Both the position numbers and the translations under genes were made by a program. Below, in pieces: positions 36,845 to 46,615 of a stretch of DNA of 64,000 nucleotides. The DNA is from Plesiocystis pacifica SIR-1 (GTDB lineage: Bacteria; Myxococcota_A; Polyangia; Nannocystales; Nannocystaceae). Location: NCBI RefSeq assembly GCF_000170895.1, contig NZ_ABCS01000011.1:62001-126000 (forward strand). Direction: 5' to 3'. Position 1 is the stretch's first letter; each line of letters opens with the position of its first letter. Below the pieces are notes generated by a model, which was not told the origin of the DNA, did not search any database, and was given only the letters and a program-made list of their open reading frames with translations.

Positions 36845-38326
36845 ATGGCTACCGAGCTCGACCTCACCGATCCCGAACACCTCGCGCTCTTGCTGCGCCA
36901 CGCCCTGCCCGGCTTCGAGGACACGACGGCCGCCGAGGTGGCGCCGCACATCGACGCCCTGCGCCAGAGTGACAACGACGCCTTCTCGCACGTCGGCGTG
37001 GGCAAGAAGGTCGAGGAGAAGTCGCCCTGGGACGACCCGCAGATTCCGGACCCGAACCAGGACCCTGCTCAGAACCCCAAGCAGGACGAGCCCAGCCCGG
37101 ACGAGCCCGTTCAAAACGACCCCGTCGAAGACAAACCGCTCCCTGGGGTCCCGCCCAAGCAAGAACAAGAGCAGCAGGACGACCCCTTCCAGGGCGACCC
37201 GCCCAAGCAAGAGCAAGCGCAGCAGGACGACCCCTTCCAGGGCGACCCGCCCAAGCAAGAGCCGCTCGAGAAGACCGACGAGGAGGCCAGCAAGCTCGAC
37301 GCGGAGAGCATCAAGGCCAAGCTGAAGGCGCCCAAGCTCACCCCCTCCAAGCTCGAAGCCCCCGGCAAAGAGGCCACAGACCTGCCCCTCGATCTGGGCG
37401 GCGTCGGCGAGCTGCTCCAAGAGCCCTGGGAAGTCACCACCGAGTCCGCGGGGCCGCCGATCCTCGCCCGGCGCGGCTGGACCGAGATCGATCGCTGGCA
37501 CGCCAAGGGCAAGCACGTCATCTACGCCATCGAGGCGGAGCACGACCGCACCGAGCCGATCCACTCGAAGTTCACCGGCCGCTGCCAGGCCGTGCGCGTG
37601 ACCCTGCCGCAGCGCAAGCCGAGCGCTTCGGCCTTCATCGGCACCTGGCTGGGCACCATCGAGGCCAAGGACCACCTGCTGTTCTCCGTGGAGGAGGTGG
37701 TCAACGCCTACGATGACGAGTTCGGCAGCGAGCCCACGGTCGGGCACGTCGAGCTGATTAGCGGAGCGCGCTTTCGCGGCCGCCGCTTCGTGCCCGTGGC
37801 CATCTTCCTGGCCTACGAGCACGCGGGCGACCAAAAGCCGCTGTTTTACATCCTCGAAGGCGGCAGCGCCCAGGGCCAGCCCAAGGCCCTCTACGTCTCG
37901 CGGGCCATGGACGCCGAGATCCAGCACACCGCGGACTTTTCGTTCACGCCCTTCGCCTGCAAGTCCAACTGGTACGACGGCGGCCTGGCCATGGACAGCT
38001 CCGGGAGCGAGCCGGCGTGCGTGTACCTGACCGTCGCCCAGCAACGGGACGGGCGCTACGGCTACCTGCGGCTGTCGGCCCAGTACGCCCGGGACGACAA
38101 GCTGCGCCGGGTCATCCACCCCTTCGAGGTGCAGATCGAGGCGGCCATGCGGGTCCTGGCCATCGCCGAGGTCATCGGCTGCGCGCTGCGGACCAAAGCT
38201 GGCGCCGATTTGACGCCGGTGCTCGGGCCCGTGACCAAGGCCCTGCTGCCCTGGGACGAGCGCCCCAACGGCGACGCGAACTCCCTCGATCGCGCGCGCT
38301 ACTGCGGCTGCCCGAAGACCCGCTAG
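36845..38326 (+). CDS. Conserved hypothetical protein with Gln/Pro repeats, second paralog
   Basis: 493 residues from ATG 36845. An acidic N-terminal region (EHLALLLRHALPGFEDTTA) is followed by a Pro/Gln/Asp linker with a 16-residue tandem repeat (PPKQEQEQQDDPFQGD) and a basic Lys/Leu segment. A C-terminal domain of about 300 residues is homologous to the upstream gene (SKFTGRCQAVRVTLP, KDHLLFSVEEVV, ELISGAR, IFLAYEHAG, GGSAQGQPKALY, IEAAMRVLAIAEVIGC) and ends in YCGCPKTR. Family and function are unknown. The shared domain with different N-termini suggests duplication followed by divergence of an interaction region. Confidence 0.7.
   Translation: MATELDLTDPEHLALLLRHALPGFEDTTAAEVAPHIDALRQSDNDAFSHVGVGKKVEEKSPWDDPQIPDPNQDPAQNPKQDEPSPDEPVQNDPVEDKPLPGVPPKQEQEQQDDPFQGDPPKQEQAQQDDPFQGDPPKQEPLEKTDEEASKLDAESIKAKLKAPKLTPSKLEAPGKEATDLPLDLGGVGELLQEPWEVTTESAGPPILARRGWTEIDRWHAKGKHVIYAIEAEHDRTEPIHSKFTGRCQAVRVTLPQRKPSASAFIGTWLGTIEAKDHLLFSVEEVVNAYDDEFGSEPTVGHVELISGARFRGRRFVPVAIFLAYEHAGDQKPLFYILEGGSAQGQPKALYVSRAMDAEIQHTADFSFTPFACKSNWYDGGLAMDSSGSEPACVYLTVAQQRDGRYGYLRLSAQYARDDKLRRVIHPFEVQIEAAMRVLAIAEVIGCALRTKAGADLTPVLGPVTKALLPWDERPNGDANSLDRARYCGCPKTR
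37151..37262 (+). repeat. 48-bp in-frame tandem repeat
   Basis: Two full units start at 37151 and 37199 and a partial third at 37247. Units are nearly identical at DNA level (a few substitutions), encoding PPKQEQ(E/A)QQDDPFQGD. The low divergence indicates recent expansion. Confidence 0.9.
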
Positions 38327-38412
38327 AGCCCGCGGATTCGCAGCTCGCGCAAGCGCCGTGGGACACGCCCGCGCCGCAGACGACTCGAGCGCTGGCCCGG
38401 ATGACCATCATC

Positions 38413-38448
38413 ACGGGCGAGCGCGAACATCCCGTCGCGCTCACCCGT
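38413..38448 (+). terminator. Hairpin downstream of the second paralog
   Basis: An 8-bp stem GAGCGCGA/TCGCGCTC with an 8-nt loop, extended after one mismatch by ACGGG/CCCGT, lies 87 bp beyond the stop at 38326. There is no T-run, so termination is only a possibility. Confidence 0.4.
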
Positions 38449-38520
38449 AGGGCGCTCTAGAGAGGCTCCCCTGCCCCGCCCCTTCGCCGCCTCGCCCCCA
38501 GAGGCTATAACTCGCCGCCG

Positions 38521-40242
38521 ATGGCTACCCGCCCATCCTTCAGTCAGGCCTCCGAGGGCCGCAGCGTGCTCGCGCTGCTGCGGGTCCTGGTCGTGGTTGG
38601 GGGCATCTTCTCGATCATCGCCGCCCTCGCCTACTCGGGCTACGTCGGCTACACGGACCTCGAGCCCGCGGAGATCGAGCTGCAAGAGCAGGAGCTGGTC
38701 GTCGACGAGACCGGGCGCCGGGTCGACTACGGGCGCTCGTGGCTGGCCCGTCGCGGCGGGTTGTGGGTGCTGCACCTCGAGGGCTCCCCGGAGGACATGG
38801 GCGACGCCCACGGGCGCCTCGCCGGGAGGCTGTTTCGGGCCATCGACGACCGCGTGCGCGGGACCCTCGACGGGCGCTACCACGGGTGGATCGAGAGCTG
38901 GGCCGAGCTCATGCTGCTGCGCTGGGACTACCGCGGCGCCGACGCGGCCCTGCCCCACCGCACGCGCACGGAGCTCTCGGCCCTCGCCGCCGCCCTGCCC
39001 GAGGACGAGGACAGCGAGCTCGAGCCCTACCACCGCCTGTTCCTCTACCAGTGCTTCTTCGACCTGACCCAGCGCCTCCAGGACGTGGTCGTCGAGGGCA
39101 GCATGTTCGCCGTCACCCCCCGGGCGACCAACTCCGGGGTCGAGGCCGGCAACCTGGTCATCGGGCGCACGCTGAGCGTCGACTTTGGCCCGGACTTCGA
39201 GCCCGACCGGGTCGTCGCCTTCCACTACCCCGACGGCAAGTACCCCTTCGTGTCCGTGGGCTGGGCGGGCCTGGTCGGGGTGGTCACGGGCATCAACGCC
39301 CGCGGGGTGTTCGTCGCCGCCAACCCGGCGCGCACCGACGACGCCAGCGAGGCCAACTCCGTGCCCCTGCCCCTGGTCCTGCGCCAGGTCCTCGAAGAGG
39401 CCGACACCCTCGAGCAGGCCGTCACCATCCTCGAGGAGGCCGAGCTGCGCACCGCGGGCATCGTGCTCATCGGCGACGGGGTCCAGCGCAAGGCGGTCAT
39501 CCTCGAGGCCTCGGCCCGGGCCGAGCGCGACGAGGCGCGGGTGCTCCGGGGCGACGACGAGCAGGCCATCTGGGCCACGGACCACATGATCCGCGAGGTC
39601 TTCGAGGCCGACGCGCACAACGACCGGATCCGGCGCACGACCTCGAGCGGCTACCGCTTCGAGCGGCTGACCGAGCTGCTCAAGGCCCCGGGCACCTTCG
39701 AGCCCGAGGACGCCGTGTCGATCCTCCGCGACCGCCGGGGCCTCGACAACGCCGAGCTCGGCCTGGGCAACCGCAACGCCCTCGAGAACCTGCACACCAC
39801 CCAGTCGGTGGTCGTCGACGCCACCTCCATGGTCCTGTGGGTCGCCGAGGGGCCGTCCAACCTCGGGCGCTACCGGGCCTTCGACCTGCGCCACCTGCTC
39901 GCGCGCCAGGGCAGCCGGCCCGCCGCGCTCGCGGACTTTGGCGCCGACCGCCTGCTCTACTCCGAGGAGTACCGCGACTACGGCGAGGCCCTCGAGGGCA
40001 TCGACTACGCCCGCGAGCTCCTCGGCCTGGGCCGGCCCGAGGAGGCCCTCGCCGCGGCCCAGGTGTCTTTGGCCCTGGCCCCGGACATCGGCGAGCTGCA
40101 TCGTTTGTTGGGCGACATCGAGCGCGAGCTCGAGCACCCCGACGAGGCCAAGGTCCACTACCGCCGCTACCTCGAGCTCGTCCCCGGGCGCCAGCGGGAC
40201 CAAGAGCGCGTCAAGGGCATCATCGACGAGCTGGGCGGCTGA
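38521..40242 (+). CDS. C45-type Ntn-hydrolase/acyltransferase with TPR tail
   Basis: 573 residues. One N-terminal membrane helix (LLRVLVVVGGIFSIIAALAYSG, about 19-40) anchors the protein with its main domain outside the cytoplasm. The core matches the C45 (isopenicillin-N acyltransferase-like) fold: LHLEGSPEDMGDAHGRL, GSMFAVTPRATNSG, GWAGLVGVVTGINARGVFVA, TTQSVVVDATSMVLWVAEG. In the family a Cys begins the mature subunit (typically GCTS); here the position reads GSM, so Ser194 may be the nucleophile or the enzyme may be inactive. Two TPR-like helical pairs close the protein (ALEGIDYARELLGLGRPEEA, IGELHRLLGDIERELEHPDE). The substrate is unknown. Confidence 0.75.
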   Translation: MATRPSFSQASEGRSVLALLRVLVVVGGIFSIIAALAYSGYVGYTDLEPAEIELQEQELVVDETGRRVDYGRSWLARRGGLWVLHLEGSPEDMGDAHGRLAGRLFRAIDDRVRGTLDGRYHGWIESWAELMLLRWDYRGADAALPHRTRTELSALAAALPEDEDSELEPYHRLFLYQCFFDLTQRLQDVVVEGSMFAVTPRATNSGVEAGNLVIGRTLSVDFGPDFEPDRVVAFHYPDGKYPFVSVGWAGLVGVVTGINARGVFVAANPARTDDASEANSVPLPLVLRQVLEEADTLEQAVTILEEAELRTAGIVLIGDGVQRKAVILEASARAERDEARVLRGDDEQAIWATDHMIREVFEADAHNDRIRRTTSSGYRFERLTELLKAPGTFEPEDAVSILRDRRGLDNAELGLGNRNALENLHTTQSVVVDATSMVLWVAEGPSNLGRYRAFDLRHLLARQGSRPAALADFGADRLLYSEEYRDYGEALEGIDYARELLGLGRPEEALAAAQVSLALAPDIGELHRLLGDIERELEHPDEAKVHYRRYLELVPGRQRDQERVKGIIDELGG

Positions 40243-40350
40243 GCGCTGCTTTGCCCCCGCGGGCGTCTCGGACCGGGGGCGCTTCGTCGCTCCGCTCCTC
40301 CGCTTTGGCTTGGTCGGCAATGGGGTTCGTGCCTCTGCGGGGGCTTTCTT

Positions 40351-40368
40351 CGCCCCCTGAAGGGGGCG
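40351..40368 (+). terminator. GC-rich hairpin after the C45 gene
   Basis: CGCCCCC-TGAA-GGGGGCG forms a 7-bp stem with a tetraloop in the 206-bp gap before the beta-propeller lipoprotein. It lacks a T-run; weak-to-moderate terminator candidate. Confidence 0.4.
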
Positions 40369-40448
40369 AGGGGTCGTTCACAGCCCTGGAGTCGGGGGGG
40401 CGTGGGGAGGAAGCACTGCGCGCTCCTTGTCGGCGGCTATCATGGGTC

Positions 40449-42722
40449 GTGAGCCGCAATCGACTGGCACTGCTCGCTGGCCTCGGCCTGGTCGCGTGCG
40501 CGACGAAGCCGGCACGGTCCACGCCTGAACCTGCCCCTGCCGACACCTCGAACGAGGTGAGCGCGGAGGACGAGGGCGAGATCACCGACACCCCCGCGAG
40601 CACCGAGGGCGTCGTCCACTACGCCCACCCCGAATTCGGCGCGAAGGTCGAGACCTGGCTGGCCCTCGGCGAGGGCGCCCCCGGCGAGGCGCCCCTCGTG
40701 GTCGCCTACGCCGACGGCTCCGTGCGTTTGTGGGACGTCGCTGCCGCCCGAGCCTCCGACCCGGTCGAGCCTTTCCCGGGCGCCAGCCCCTTCATGGCGA
40801 CCTCTGTCAGCGCCATGTGCGAGAGCGCCGCGGGCGTCGTCGTGGCCAGCTACGACGGCGCGCTCACCCGGCTGCGCGTCGACGGGGACAGCCTCGCCCT
40901 CGAAGCCCCGCGGATCGCCAACGATTGGTGCGGGGAGGAGGCGTGCGAGATCGACGAGCTGGTCTGCAACCGGGGCTCCGAGCGCGTCGCCGTGCTGCTC
41001 TACGAGGGCGGCGCGCGGGTCTTCGACGGCCTCGAGCGCGTCGAGGATGCGCGCAGCGTGGACGATGTTGGCGGCGTGGCGCTCTCGCCCACCCGAGACG
41101 AGCTCGTCCTCGCTCGCAGGCGGAAAGGAGACGACGACCACGCCTACGACTTCGTGCGCGTCGCCGCGCCCATGGACCCCAAGACCGCCCTCGCCCGCGA
41201 CGGCCAGCGCCTCGACTGCGAGCTGTCCGACGCCGTCTACGGCGGGGCCGTGCTGGCCTTTTCGAGCGACGGGGCCCAGCTCGTCGTGGGCCGCAATACG
41301 GACGGCTTCCCGGGCAAGCTGTGCGCCTTTGGCTTCGACGGCGCGGGCAAGCTGACGAAGCGGCGCGAGCTCGCGGTCAGCATCCCCGACGCCGACTGCG
41401 ACTACTGCTCGTTCACCACGATCGACGCCCTGCGCTTCGTCGACGGGCCCAAAGGCGCTCCCGCGCTCGAGGCGGAGGTCGACGGCGGCTGGTCGGGCAA
41501 GGACGACTACGTCGAGTACGAGGGCGTGCTGACCTGGCGACTCGACGCCGCGGGGACGACCAAGGCGCCCCTCGAGCCCGCGCTGCGCGAGGCCGAGGAC
41601 GCCCACCCTTCCCCCTACGTCAGCGAGGGCTCGCGCGTCCTGGTCACGCCCAAGGGCGCGTCGACGCAGAGCCTCCCGAACTGGGGGTCCGAGGACGCGC
41701 GAGCCTACTCCTGGATCCACGCGATGAGCCTGAGCGAGGGCGCCGAGGGTCCCGTCCTCTACCTCAGCCGCGGCGCGGACGAGCTCGTCGAGTACGGCGC
41801 CAGCGACCCCAAGCCGCGCCAACGCTGGGCCTTCGACTACGGCACCGAGCTCGCCCCGGACGCCCTGGCCGTGTCCAGCGACGGCGCCCACGCGCTGATC
41901 GGCGTCCCGCCTCTGTTCGAAGAAGGCCACGACGAGTGCGGGCCCCACGACGCCGCCCCCGGGGCCTTCTTCCACGCGCGCCTGAGCCCCGAGTCCGAGC
42001 TGCGCGAGCTCGACCGGCACCTCGAGCGTGGACACGTCCCGCTGGCTTTTGTCCCCGACACCCACACCGCCGTGGTCTGCTCCGCCACCTACGACCTGAG
42101 CGAGCACTGGTCCAACTGCAGCGATCCTTCGCCGCCGCGGACCAGCGAGCTCGCGTACATGGACCTCGACGAAGGCACCCGCGAGCTGCTCCCGGTCCGC
42201 CTCGGCACCTGCCCCCACCGCAACGCCCTCGCCCTCGACGCTGGCGAGAGCGGCCCCCGGCTCGCCGTGCTCCACCTGAGCGACGACGACGAGGACCACG
42301 ACTGGGGGTGGGGGCCGTTCTCGGTCGAGGTCGTGGCCATCGACACGGGCGCGCCGATCTACCGTCAGGACCCCAAGGACGCCCGCGAGCTCGACGACTA
42401 CGCCCTGTCCGAGGACGGCCGCCGCCTCGCCCTGCTCAGCGATGGGCGCGTGACGGTGATCGAGGTCGACACGGGCGAGAGCCTCGGGGTCATCGAGCCC
42501 GGGGGCTTCCGCGTCCTGGGCGTGTCCGTGGCCCCCGACGGTTCGCGGATCCTTGGCAGCGGTCCGGGCGGACTACTGCTCCAGGCCACCGTCGGCGAGG
42601 CGAGCTTTGGCGCGCCCGCGAAGCTGCACCGAGGTACGGTCCTCGACACGCGCTTCGCCTCAGACGGCAGCTACTTCGCCGCGAGCAGGGACCGATCGGC
42701 CTCACACTGGCCGGCGCCCTAG
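40449..42722 (+). CDS. Lipoprotein with WD40-like beta-propeller repeats
   Basis: 757 residues from GTG 40449. The signal peptide (RLALLAGLGLVACATKP) has a clear lipobox VAC. Multiple propeller-type blades are recognisable (VVAYADGSVRLWDVAAAR, VVASYDGALTRLRVDGD, LAVSSDGAHALIGVP, YALSEDGRRLALLSDGRVTV, VLDTRFASDGSYFAASRD). Several cysteine pairs (WCGEEACEIDELVC, DADCDYC) may form disulfides after export. Probably an outer-membrane- or periplasm-anchored interaction scaffold; no catalytic motif is seen. Its stop codon overlaps that of the convergent small gene in the shared bases CTAG (42719-42722). Confidence 0.75.
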   Translation: MSRNRLALLAGLGLVACATKPARSTPEPAPADTSNEVSAEDEGEITDTPASTEGVVHYAHPEFGAKVETWLALGEGAPGEAPLVVAYADGSVRLWDVAAARASDPVEPFPGASPFMATSVSAMCESAAGVVVASYDGALTRLRVDGDSLALEAPRIANDWCGEEACEIDELVCNRGSERVAVLLYEGGARVFDGLERVEDARSVDDVGGVALSPTRDELVLARRRKGDDDHAYDFVRVAAPMDPKTALARDGQRLDCELSDAVYGGAVLAFSSDGAQLVVGRNTDGFPGKLCAFGFDGAGKLTKRRELAVSIPDADCDYCSFTTIDALRFVDGPKGAPALEAEVDGGWSGKDDYVEYEGVLTWRLDAAGTTKAPLEPALREAEDAHPSPYVSEGSRVLVTPKGASTQSLPNWGSEDARAYSWIHAMSLSEGAEGPVLYLSRGADELVEYGASDPKPRQRWAFDYGTELAPDALAVSSDGAHALIGVPPLFEEGHDECGPHDAAPGAFFHARLSPESELRELDRHLERGHVPLAFVPDTHTAVVCSATYDLSEHWSNCSDPSPPRTSELAYMDLDEGTRELLPVRLGTCPHRNALALDAGESGPRLAVLHLSDDDEDHDWGWGPFSVEVVAIDTGAPIYRQDPKDARELDDYALSEDGRRLALLSDGRVTVIEVDTGESLGVIEPGGFRVLGVSVAPDGSRILGSGPGGLLLQATVGEASFGAPAKLHRGTVLDTRFASDGSYFAASRDRSASHWPAP

Positions 42723-42985
42723 CAGTAGTGCTCTGGGTAGTGAATCGAGAAGTCGTCGCCGAAGATGACCGCCCGCGGCAGGTAGGTGCCGGCGTAACTG
42801 AAGCCGCCCTCCCACACCTGCGCCGTCGCGTAGGGGCTGGACGTCCCCGAAAGATCGATCGAGACGGCCTGGTTTCGCTTGGGCGCCAGCGCGGTCAACA
42901 GCGCCTCGAAGGCAGGCAGCGAGGCCTGCAGTTCGGTCTGGACCGCGCCGTAGGGCGCGTCGCTCGGATAGTAAACGCGGGCCAT
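42719..42985 (-). CDS. Small hypothetical protein, 88 residues
   Basis: The frame begins with ATG 42985, 8 bp after pdxJ on the same strand, and ends in the CTAG shared with the convergent lipoprotein stop. The sequence (MARVYYPSDAPYGAVQTEL, LTALAPKRNQAVSIDLSG, VWEGGFSYAGTYLPRAVIFG) is compact and of mixed alpha/beta character, without signal or membrane segment. I do not recognise it. Position suggests cotranscription with rarA-pdxJ. Confidence 0.6.
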   Translation of the reverse strand: MARVYYPSDAPYGAVQTELQASLPAFEALLTALAPKRNQAVSIDLSGTSSPYATAQVWEGGFSYAGTYLPRAVIFGDDFSIHYPEHYC

Positions 42986-42993
42986 GGCCGTGC

Positions 42994-43788
<795 letters not shown>

Positions 43789-43798
43789 GAGGGACTTC

Positions 43799-45340
43799 TT
43801 ACCCGCTCTCGGCCTCGCCGTCATCGCCACGCCCGGGCTGCGATTGCGGTGTGTTCGAGTTGTCCGGTTCGGACTGGGGAGTCTCGACTTCGGGCTTGGG
43901 AGTCTCGACTTCGGGCTCGGGCCTCGCCTTGGGGTCGACTCCGCTGTCACCGGGGGGCGGCTCGCCGCGGAGCCGGGCCAGGCGCTGCTCCGCCCGCCCC
44001 TCCCAGCCGTAGCGCGTCGAGTGGACGTAGCGGCGGCCGTCACCCCGCCCCAGGTGATCGCGGAGCCGCTCGGGCAAGTGGCTGCGGTGGCGCGGATCGA
44101 CGTTGCCCTCGAGGTCGTGGGGGTAGCGGTAGCCGCTGCCGTAGCCAGCCTGCTTCATCAGCTTGGTGACCGCGTTGCGGATCTCCATGGGCACGGGCAG
44201 CGGCCCCCGGCGGCGGACCTCCTTGCGCGCGGCGAAGTAGGCCTTGATGGTCGCGTTGCTCTTGGGCGCGAGCGAGAGGAATACGGCCGCCTGGCTCAGG
44301 GGCAAGACGGCCTCGGGCATGCCGACGAAGCGGGCCGCGTCGGCGCAGGACTGGGCGACGACGATGGCCTGGGGCTCGGCGTTGCCGACGTCCTCGGCCG
44401 CGAAGATCACCAGGCGGCGGGCGACGAACTCGAGGGGCTCGCCGGCCTCGAGCATGCGCGCCATCCAGTACACGGCCGCGTCGGGATCGCTGGCGCGCAT
44501 GCTCTTGATGAACGCAGACGCAATGTTGTAGTGCTCCTCGCCGTCCCGGTCGTAGCGCAGGTGCGACTGGCCGAGGGCCTCGGCGACGAGCTCGGGGCTC
44601 AGCTCCCGGGCGGTCCCTTCCTCCCCTTCCCCAGCGTCTGGGTCGGCGTCCGGGACCAGATCGACGGCGAGCTCGAGGCTGTTGAGGGCCCGCCGCGCGT
44701 CGCCCTGAGACGCCAGCGCGATGGCCCCGAGCAAGCGGTCGCTGGCCTGGACCTGGCGCCGGCCGAGGCCGCGCTCGTCGTGCTCGAGGGCCGCCCGCAA
44801 GATGTCCACGAGCTGCGGGATGCCCAGAGCGCGCAGCTGCACGACCCGCGCGCGGCTGAGCAAGGCCGCGTTGACCTCGAAGCTCGGGTTCTCCGTGGTC
44901 GCGCCGATCAGCGTGCACACGCCGGCCTCGACGTGGGGCAGCAGGGCGTCTTGCTGGGCTTTGTTAAAGCGGTGGATCTCATCGACGAAGAGCAGGGTCG
45001 CCCGGCCCTGGTAGTCCCGGCGCTCGCGGGCTCGCTCGACGGCCTTGCGCAGGTCCTTGACCCCCGCGTCGGTGGCCGAGAGGGTGTCGAAGTGGGCGCC
45101 GGTGCGCGACGCGATGATCCGCGCCAGCGTCGTCTTGCCCGTGCCCGGCGGGCCCCAGAAGATCATGCTCGGGATGCGGTCGCTCTCGACGACGCGTCGG
45201 AGCAGGCGCCCGGGTCCCGTGAGGTGCTCTTGGCCCACGTAGCCGTCGAGGTCCCGGGGCCGCATGCGCTCGGCCAGGGGCACCAGCGCCGGGTCGCTGC
45301 GGCGGGCGTGGCTGAACAGGTCCTCGTCGCGGGCGGACAT
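43799..45340 (-). CDS. rarA: Replication-associated recombination protein A (AAA+ ATPase)
   Basis: RarA/MgsA acts at stalled replication forks and is related to clamp-loader subunits. The 513-residue product has Walker A GPPGTGKT (63-70), Walker [11 protein letters not shown] (115-124), the sensor-1 region [13 protein letters not shown], and the conserved tetramerisation domain ([57 protein letters not shown]). The last 50 residues are a low-complexity tail with a short PEVETP repeat. ATG 45340 puts the DLF motif near the N-terminus, as in the family; an upstream in-frame ATG at 45391 is less likely. Confidence 0.95.
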   Translation of the reverse strand: MSARDEDLFSHARRSDPALVPLAERMRPRDLDGYVGQEHLTGPGRLLRRVVESDRIPSMIFWGPPGTGKTTLARIIASRTGAHFDTLSATDAGVKDLRKAVERARERRDYQGRATLLFVDEIHRFNKAQQDALLPHVEAGVCTLIGATTENPSFEVNAALLSRARVVQLRALGIPQLVDILRAALEHDERGLGRRQVQASDRLLGAIALASQGDARRALNSLELAVDLVPDADPDAGEGEEGTARELSPELVAEALGQSHLRYDRDGEEHYNIASAFIKSMRASDPDAAVYWMARMLEAGEPLEFVARRLVIFAAEDVGNAEPQAIVVAQSCADAARFVGMPEAVLPLSQAAVFLSLAPKSNATIKAYFAARKEVRRRGPLPVPMEIRNAVTKLMKQAGYGSGYRYPHDLEGNVDPRHRSHLPERLRDHLGRGDGRRYVHSTRYGWEGRAEQRLARLRGEPPPGDSGVDPKARPEPEVETPKPEVETPQSEPDNSNTPQSQPGRGDDGEAESG

Positions 45341-45478
45341 CGGCGCCCGGAGGCTACTCTGCGCGCTGGGAGGGAGCCAAGTGAGCGACAACGGGGCGCG
45401 AAGAGCCCGCTTTCAGACCTGCCTCACGCACCCCAGACGCGCTTGTAAGCGCCCAGTTGCGCCGCTACGCTGCGCGCC

Positions 45479-46609
45479 ATGCTCCGCTCTCGCCTCCTCC
45501 GGGGTCTTCGTCTCGCGCTCCCCATGGCCGCTCTGTTGTTCGTGGCCCCCCCGATGTCCGGGTGCAAGAAGGCCAACCTCGTCGAGCTCGAGGTCCCCGC
45601 CAGCGGCGTCGAGCTGCGCTACGACCTCCAGCCCGGGGCCACCTTCGACGGCAAGATCCTGCGGCGGGAGACCCTCTCGTCTCGCGGCCAGCAGCTCAAC
45701 CGCTCCCTGAGCTTCACGGTCCAGCTGGTCGTCCGCGGCCTCGACGAGAAGGGCAACGCCCTGGTCGCGGCGACCATCGCCAACATCGACATCGACTGGG
45801 TCGTGCCCGGCATGCCGATGTCCATGGACGAGTTCGCCCAAAAGTCCAAGCAGCGCCTCGAGGGGGCGACGATCCGCTTCTTCGTCGAGCCCAGCGGCCG
45901 CGTGTTCGACGTGCCCTCCGCCCCTCCGGAGCTGTCCGACCCCGAGGCCCAGGTGCTCGACTCCGTGCTCGAGGGCCTGACCTCTGCGTTTTTTGTCGTC
46001 CCGGAGGAGAAGCTCGCCGGCGGCGGCACCTGGGAGAACAGCGACACCCGCGGGCGCGAGGGCAAGCTCGGCAAGTACATCGTCGAGACCAACCGCGGCG
46101 CCCTCGAGGGCATGTTCGAGGACACCGAGGCCAACTTCTCCTTCGCCCAGCTGGGCATCGAGCGCGACCGCACCGAGACGACCACGACCAAGGACGGGTC
46201 CAGCGAGATCCGCGTGCGCGAGACGACCACGGTGCAGTTCGACACCGGCGCCAACTACCTGCGCTCGCTCGAGAGCAAGATGACCCGGACCCAGGGTCCC
46301 ACGGTGACCACGGTGCGCTTCCAGGCCGACTGGGAGCGCGGAGCCTCCTCGCCGGTGGCCGCGGACATGGGCGGCGGCGACGCGCCCCCGGCCGACGCGG
46401 GTGCGGGGGACGCCGCGGCCAACGGCGACGCCAGCGTCCAGCGCATCGACGACCCCTGCAGCGACGACTACGTCGGCCCCGACGACTGCCTGGACCCCTG
46501 CAGCGTCAACTACATGGGCGAAGAGGCGTGCGAGAAGGCCGAGGACGGAGCCGGCGAGGCGCCTGCCGAGGGAGCCCCGGCCGAAGACGCCGCGGCGCCG
46601 GCCGAGTAG
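45479..46609 (+). CDS. Putative lipoprotein of unknown function
   Basis: 376 residues with a signal peptide ending in PPMSGCKK (cysteine 29). The core (ELRYDLQPGATFDGKILRRE, IANIDIDWVVPGMP, TRTQGPTVTTVRFQADWERG) reads as beta-rich, resembling envelope lipoproteins annotated only as domains of unknown function. A Gly/Ala/Asp-rich linker leads to a C-terminal motif in two related halves: DPCSDDYVGPDDC and DPCSVNYMGEEAC. It is divergent from rarA. Its transcript probably ends at the hairpin 46634-46662 inside the opposing gene. Confidence 0.65.
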   Translation: MLRSRLLRGLRLALPMAALLFVAPPMSGCKKANLVELEVPASGVELRYDLQPGATFDGKILRRETLSSRGQQLNRSLSFTVQLVVRGLDEKGNALVAATIANIDIDWVVPGMPMSMDEFAQKSKQRLEGATIRFFVEPSGRVFDVPSAPPELSDPEAQVLDSVLEGLTSAFFVVPEEKLAGGGTWENSDTRGREGKLGKYIVETNRGALEGMFEDTEANFSFAQLGIERDRTETTTTKDGSSEIRVRETTTVQFDTGANYLRSLESKMTRTQGPTVTTVRFQADWERGASSPVAADMGGGDAPPADAGAGDAAANGDASVQRIDDPCSDDYVGPDDCLDPCSVNYMGEEACEKAEDGAGEAPAEGAPAEDAAAPAE

Positions 46610-46615
46610 CCCTCG

